Shown: positions 60,392-64,000 of the stretch, one piece after another | Numbering within the stretch: the stretch's first letter is position 1 | How the letters are laid out: every line of letters begins with the position of its first letter | Assembly (NCBI GenBank): GCA_900129675.1 | Contig: FSRD01000001.1 | Span: 6,995,501 to 7,059,500, forward strand | Reading direction: 5' to 3' | From: Bradyrhizobium erythrophlei | Lineage (GTDB): Bacteria > Pseudomonadota > Alphaproteobacteria > Rhizobiales > Xanthobacteraceae | Length of the DNA: 64,000 nucleotides | Program-made: the position numbers and the translations under genes | The notes under the pieces: generated by a model | What the model saw: only the letters and a program-made list of their open reading frames with translations | What the model was told of the DNA's origin: nothing | The model's database searches: none

Positions 60392-61078
60392 TCAGAACGG
60401 CTGATAATCTGGTGGCTCCACAGAGGGCTCATTGTAGAACACTAGAACCGATGCCGGGCCGGCTGAATGACCGAGCGGCTCAATCTGTTGTCCTATCGGC
60501 GCAACCTGCGTCGGCGCCTCAAGCAAGGCGCGGGCGCTGTCGGCCATGATCAGCAGGCCGCCGGCCAACAGCATGACATCCTTCAGCACGAGCCGACCGC
60601 CGCCTGACAGATAAGGGAAGCCGTGCTGCGCATCGCCAAGCGCAGAGACCCACGCGTCTGGCGTCGTGATCAAGAAAGACAACGTCACGAATGGCGTCAG
60701 GAACGAGAGCGTAGCGCCCAAGATGCCCCATCGGCGCGAGAACACGCCCAGCAGCGTCAGCAGGCCGATCGTTATCTCCACGGTTCCGAGCCCGTCGGAA
60801 AAGCCATAGGTATTATTCGCGGTCTGCCAGGCCCGCTCGGCCGGCTTCAACTCACCCTCGTGCGTGAGGTGCGCCTTGTACTCGGCCGGATGCTCGTAGA
60901 AGAACGACATGAACGGGCTGTTGGCGACGAAGGGCGTGATGCTGTCGGCTTCATAGGGCGCGAATTTGAGCGCGCCGATCCACAGGAAGACGATCGCGAT
61001 GGCGACGCGCATCAGCGGGATGCCGACCCGATCGGAATGAGCGATCCAGGAAAGCGGCAGACGAAGATAGCCGATCAT
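60392..61078 (-). CDS. DUF417-family membrane protein (YkgB/RclC-like)
   Basis: 228 residues with about four membrane helices. DUF417 hallmarks: VGIPLMRVAIAIVFLWIGAL, KFAPYEADSITPFVANSPFM, then GLGTVEITIGLLTLLGVFSR and TPFVTLSFLITTPDAWV. The E. coli member RclC belongs to the reactive-chlorine-resistance operon controlled by the AraC-type RclR, and an AraC regulator stands opposite here. The soluble C-terminal tail of about 50 residues is extra. It follows the AhpD-like gene by nine bases. Confidence 0.8.
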   Translation of the reverse strand: MIGYLRLPLSWIAHSDRVGIPLMRVAIAIVFLWIGALKFAPYEADSITPFVANSPFMSFFYEHPAEYKAHLTHEGELKPAERAWQTANNTYGFSDGLGTVEITIGLLTLLGVFSRRWGILGATLSFLTPFVTLSFLITTPDAWVSALGDAQHGFPYLSGGGRLVLKDVMLLAGGLLIMADSARALLEAPTQVAPIGQQIEPLGHSAGPASVLVFYNEPSVEPPDYQPF

Positions 61079-61087
61079 GAGTTCTCC

Positions 61088-61435
61088 TCAGGCGTTGGGA
61101 TTGATTTCGGCGGCGGCGTCGAATGCGTCGAGCGCGCGGGTGGAATAGACGACGGCCGCGCCGGCATTGACGGAGACCGCAACACCCAGCACTTCGGCTA
61201 TCTCTTCCCTGGTCGCACCCCGTTCCCGGGCCGCCGCGGTATGTACCGTGATGCAGCCGTCGCAGCGCAGGGTGATGGCGACCGCAAGGCGGGTCTTTTC
61301 ATCGAGGTGACCGGCCTTCTGGCCGGCCCGGCTCAGGGTGGTGTAGCCCTTGATGATATCGGGGTTGAGCTTGCCGAAGCCGCCTACCCCGGCGAGAAGC
61401 TGCTGCCGATATGTATTCCAATCCAGCATGTGCAT
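61088..61435 (-). CDS. AhpD-like carboxymuconolactone decarboxylase-family protein
   Basis: 115 residues from ATG at 61435 (GAGGAGAGCGTC upstream). All-helical AhpD fold with the redox motif LRCDGCITVHTAAARERGAT: a Cys-x-x-Cys followed by His, as in AhpD-type peroxidase partners. EEIAEVLGVAVSVNAGAAVV follows. These proteins reduce peroxides or act as thiol-disulfide shuttles. As first convincing gene of the leftward operon facing the AraC regulator, it supports an oxidant-defence role. Confidence 0.85.
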   Translation of the reverse strand: MHMLDWNTYRQQLLAGVGGFGKLNPDIIKGYTTLSRAGQKAGHLDEKTRLAVAITLRCDGCITVHTAAARERGATREEIAEVLGVAVSVNAGAAVVYSTRALDAFDAAAEINPNA

Positions 61436-61487
61436 GACGCTCTCCTCTTCGATGCGATGTGAAACGCGGAATGAACGGTGACTGTGT

Positions 61488-61631
61488 TCAGCGCTCCGCG
61501 TCGCGCGCCGAGGCGCGAGCGGGATAAGCCAGGACCGGCAATGCAAGGGCGCCGCCGATGAATGTTTTCTTGATCACGTATTCGTGATCATTGCGCGTCT
61601 GAACTCCGCGCTTGGGTTGGCGCATCCGCAT
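61488..61631 (-). CDS. Possible 47-residue exported peptide
   Basis: ATG at 61631 follows GAGGAGAATGTA and opens a frame encoding a basic start, then VIKKTFIGGALALPVLAYPA and RASARDAER. It looks like a signal peptide with almost no mature part, so it may be a truncated exported protein. It overlaps the palindrome at 61571. Uncertain. Confidence 0.35.
   Translation of the reverse strand: MRMRQPKRGVQTRNDHEYVIKKTFIGGALALPVLAYPARASARDAER
61571..61590. promoter_or_regulatory. Perfect inverted repeat near the AraC regulator, candidate operator
   Basis: TGATCACG (61571-61578), TATT, and CGTGATCA (61583-61590) form a perfect 8-bp dyad about 100 bases upstream of the araC-type start and 135 bases upstream of the AhpD-like start, where a divergent operator is expected. 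Confidence 0.45.
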
Positions 61632-61688
61632 TACATTCTCCTCATTCATTCGATGCTTTCGGAAATCGGGGCGAACGGGAAATTGGCG

Positions 61689-62708
61689 ATGCTCTCGCGG
61701 CGCAAAACCTGTGCGGACCGGATCAAACATCCGGACGCCGGGACTGAGGCGGCTCCTCTCAACCCGCTCAGTGCGATTGCTCCCCTGTTCCGGGTGCGCC
61801 CGGAAATTCAGGATGTGTGCCGGTTTGCCTTGCAATGGGAGGTCGTGCACGAAGCGGAGCCGACTGGCTTTGCGCAATTTCACATCGTGACGAATGGAAG
61901 TTGCCTGCTGGAGCGGTATTCCGGGGAAACGTTCAAGCTGGAAGCCGGCAGCATCCTCCTGCTCCCGCAGGGCGACTCCCACGTCGTGCGATCGGCGAGC
62001 CGTGGCGGAAGCTCCGGAGCACCGATCAGAACCGAATTCAACAACGCGATCAGGATCAAGACCAACACCCGCGGCGCGAGCGACACCGAGATGATCTGCG
62101 GCCGGCTGCGTTTCGATGGGGCCATGTACAGCCTTGTCACCGCCGCTTTGCCAAAGGCGATCGTGTTCAGCATCGGCAGAGGGGATTTGTTCGACCGGAT
62201 GCGGATGCTGGTGGAGGCGATCGATGACGAACTGCAGGCCGCGCGTCCGGGCGGAGCGACGATTGCCACCGAGCTTGCCACCGCTCTCTTCGTGATGATG
62301 CTTCGCATGCATTTCGAACAGTCCGCGGCATCGAGCGGCATAATACGGCTGCTCGCATCGTCGTCTTCGGCCAGAGCCGTCACCGCCATGTTGAGAGCTC
62401 CCGCGCATCCATGGACGCTGGACGAGCTTGCGGCGGAAGCGCATGTTTCGCGCGCGACCCTGGTTCGGATCTTCCGCAGGGAGGGCGATCTTCCGCCGCT
62501 CGGCTTCCTGAGCGAGTTGCGGCTCGGTTTGGCACGCCAGCGCCTCAGCTCGACGAATGGAACCCTGGCGCAGGTGGCGGCAGCGGTCGGTTACGACTCC
62601 GAGAGCGCATTCGCGCGCGCGTTTCGGAAACGTTACGGGATTTCGCCCGGTAGACCCCGCGCCGTCATAACGGGCGATCTCGCGGAGAAAGCTCACCCGA
62701 TTCCATGA
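61689..62708 (+). CDS. AraC-family regulator with cupin sensor domain (RclR-like arrangement)
   Basis: 339 residues from ATG at 61689 (GGGAAA nearby); upstream in-frame starts at 61653 and 61584 are possible. Residues about 18-190 form a cupin_6-type sensor (PLNPLSAIAPLFRVRPEIQD, FHIVTNGSCLLERYSGETFK, LLLPQGDSHVV). Two helix-turn-helices follow near 245-330 (WTLDELAAEAHVSRATLVRI, FRREGDLPPLGFLSELRL, YDSESAFARAFRKRYGISPG). E. coli RclR has the same layout and senses hypochlorous acid. It is divergent from the AhpD/DUF417/SoxC operon and probably activates it. Confidence 0.8.
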   Translation: MLSRRKTCADRIKHPDAGTEAAPLNPLSAIAPLFRVRPEIQDVCRFALQWEVVHEAEPTGFAQFHIVTNGSCLLERYSGETFKLEAGSILLLPQGDSHVVRSASRGGSSGAPIRTEFNNAIRIKTNTRGASDTEMICGRLRFDGAMYSLVTAALPKAIVFSIGRGDLFDRMRMLVEAIDDELQAARPGGATIATELATALFVMMLRMHFEQSAASSGIIRLLASSSSARAVTAMLRAPAHPWTLDELAAEAHVSRATLVRIFRREGDLPPLGFLSELRLGLARQRLSSTNGTLAQVAAAVGYDSESAFARAFRKRYGISPGRPRAVITGDLAEKAHPIP

Positions 62709-62817
62709 TGGCCGAACGCAGCGTGAGACTGACAGCACGGCCGTAATAAAAGCAGGAACGGCCGCCCCGGTTGGCGGCGTCTCTTTCATTTTCAAGCAGG
62801 CGGAACATGTCGCCTAT

Positions 62818-62914
62818 TGGCACTTTTCCGACATGCCGGGCCGGTCTGGCGATGTCCGTTGATCGGAGTAGAGCGGAAGTCGCGTTTTGGGGCCGTCAGG
62901 ACCGTTGTTGACCC
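62818..62914 (+). repeat. Interspersed repeat, subfamily B
   Basis: TTGGCACTTTTCCGACATGCC, GATGTCCGTTGATCGGAGTA and a GGACCGTTGTTGACCC end, 109 bases upstream of the next gene's start. Confidence 0.65.
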
Positions 62915-63022
62915 GCACCGGACATCGGCCTGTCAGCATTTGCGGCCGATCATGTGGCCTTTCTCATTCGCCAAGCGGTCGCAGAAATGCTAGGCTTTAG
63001 GCGTTGCACAAGGCATCTGCTC

Positions 63023-64000
63023 ATGCGACGGCGCGAGTTTTTTGGAATGCTCGGCGGGGGGGTTATCGCGTGGCCACTTTCGGCACGCGCCCAGCATTCT
63101 GGACGGGTACGTCGCGTCAGCGTCGTCGTTCTGTATAAGGAAAACGACCGAGAAGGACAGCTTCGCATGCAAGCCTTTCGGGAAGGCTTGGAGCGGGCTG
63201 GTTGGTCGATTGGGACCGATCTCGTGATCGATGTTCGCTGGGGTGTCGGTGATATCAACTGGATAGGGTCCACAGTGACCGACATGCTGACCCTCGCGCC
63301 AGAGGTAATCCTAGCGAACAGTGATCAAGTGGCCCAGGTAGTGAAGTCGGCTTCGCAAACTATACCAATCGTTTTCATTGCTGCGAGTGACCAGGTTGCC
63401 GAGGGTTTCGTTCAAAGCCTTTCACATCCCAGCGGCAACATGACTGGCTTCACGGTCCAGGAGCGCAGCCTTGGGCCGAAGTCGATCGGGCTACTCAAGG
63501 AGTTGGCACCGCAGCTGTCGCGCATCGCAGTCCTTTTCAATTCTGAAAACTCGGGGTCTGTTCTCTTATTCCGCTCGTGCGTCGATGCCGCCGACAAGCT
63601 CGGCGTGAAAGTAATTGGGGCTAGAATCCGCGAGGCCGCGGAGGTCGAAGCTGCGTTCGAGACGATCGCAAAGCAGCCCAACACCGGCTTCGTTCTCCCA
63701 CCTGATCCCGCTGTCGCGGTACATCGCAAGTTGATCATCGGGTTGGCGGACCGTTACCGTGTGCCAGGCATCTTCGGCTACCGCAGCTTTGTTGCCGACG
63801 GAGGGCTAATTTCATACGGCACCAGCTTGCCTGAGTTATTCCGCCAGGCCGCGGCGTATGCCGACCGGCTCCTCCGAGGCGATAAGCCCGGAGACCTTCC
63901 CGTGCAGCGACCCACTAAGTTCGAGCTAACAATCAATTTAAACACCGCGAATGCACTCGGCCTCGACGTGCCAACGACACTGTTAGCTCGTGCCGACGAG
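63023..64000 (+). CDS. ABC transporter substrate-binding protein, cut by the window end
   Basis: 326 residues visible, no stop before the end. The start MRRREFFGMLGGGVIAWPLS ARA is an export signal of the same type as in the pseudogene at 54456. The two-lobed binding protein follows: RVRRVSVVVLYKEN, FREGLERAGWSIGTDLVIDV, TIPIVFIAASDQVAEGFVQS, DGGLISYGTSLPELFRQAAA, and DVPTTLLARADE at the edge. The family (ABC_sub_bind, pfam04392-type) is greatly expanded in Bradyrhizobium and its ligands are mostly unknown. An interspersed repeat precedes it. Confidence 0.9.
   Translation, partial: MRRREFFGMLGGGVIAWPLSARAQHSGRVRRVSVVVLYKENDREGQLRMQAFREGLERAGWSIGTDLVIDVRWGVGDINWIGSTVTDMLTLAPEVILANSDQVAQVVKSASQTIPIVFIAASDQVAEGFVQSLSHPSGNMTGFTVQERSLGPKSIGLLKELAPQLSRIAVLFNSENSGSVLLFRSCVDAADKLGVKVIGARIREAAEVEAAFETIAKQPNTGFVLPPDPAVAVHRKLIIGLADRYRVPGIFGYRSFVADGGLISYGTSLPELFRQAAAYADRLLRGDKPGDLPVQRPTKFELTINLNTANALGLDVPTTLLARADE

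Noticed and set aside
61488..62795. 435-codon minus-strand open frame
   Set aside because: Antisense to the AraC-family gene; only its last ~47 codons (from 61631) are considered as a possible small peptide.

Overview
The window looks like an accessory or genomic-island stretch of an alphaproteobacterium close to Bradyrhizobium. The reasons are the high G+C, OpgC-type succinyltransferases, an Omp25-like/OprB porin, a HmuD/HmuQ-like heme monooxygenase, PilZ and DUF2336 proteins, many small proteins of Bradyrhizobium type, and the IS types present. This is judged from protein resemblance alone; no database search was run. Intact operons alternate with a dense graveyard of truncated, frameshifted or nonsense-mutated genes and insertion sequences. 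No tRNA, rRNA or CRISPR array was seen.

Layout, left to right. 1-1435: the start of a leftward gene that leaves the window, a group II intron reverse transcriptase scrap, and a PCuAC-like protein that has lost its copper ligands. 1895-6596: two tandem opgC paralogues facing a GT39-like membrane glycosyltransferase. 6686-14233: an integrase-type IS that cut off the 5' end of a lysR gene, an IS630-type transposase, a MITE-like element, a cyclase stub, an SxxK serine hydrolase, and two orphan double-glycine leader peptides. 14564-20966: a metal-homeostasis block with a CsoR/RcnR-like repressor and clustered operator-like repeats, a small gene and a HisE-like pyrophosphohydrolase (each with its Shine-Dalgarno inside a predicted hairpin), a non-canonical NRAMP transporter, MgtC, and a fused barrel/OprB porin. 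21170-24370: gene remnants, an IS5-type element and the 5' part of a group II intron.

24440-27083: marR, a TctC-type solute receptor and an O-methyltransferase. 27390-32204: a truncated flavoprotein, small genes, a DUF4392 glutamate-cyclase-like gene, and terminase and ASCH scraps. 32323-39010: a complete type I secretion operon whose substrate carries three ~320-residue repeats and no RTX motifs. 39475-40567: a second copy of the integrase-type IS. 40784-46891: PilZ, DUF2336, small genes and several SRAP (YedK) fragments. 47021-50037: an IS1182-type element with an IS701-type element inserted exactly at its right tip. 50106-54217: heme monooxygenase, NTF2-like protein, PilZ, and a MerR/CDF metal-efflux locus with a textbook 19-bp-spacer promoter but a stop codon inside the transporter. 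54456-55451: an ABC substrate-binding pseudogene. 56352-62708: a leftward operon (AhpD, DUF417, SoxC, cytochrome c, DUF302, broken DUF983, MBL hydrolase) opposite an AraC regulator, suggestive of an oxidant or sulfur stress module. 63023-64000: another ABC substrate-binding gene, cut by the window end.

An interspersed ~65-100 bp repeat family recurs through the window. It sits just upstream of both ABC substrate-binding genes and of the cyclase stub.
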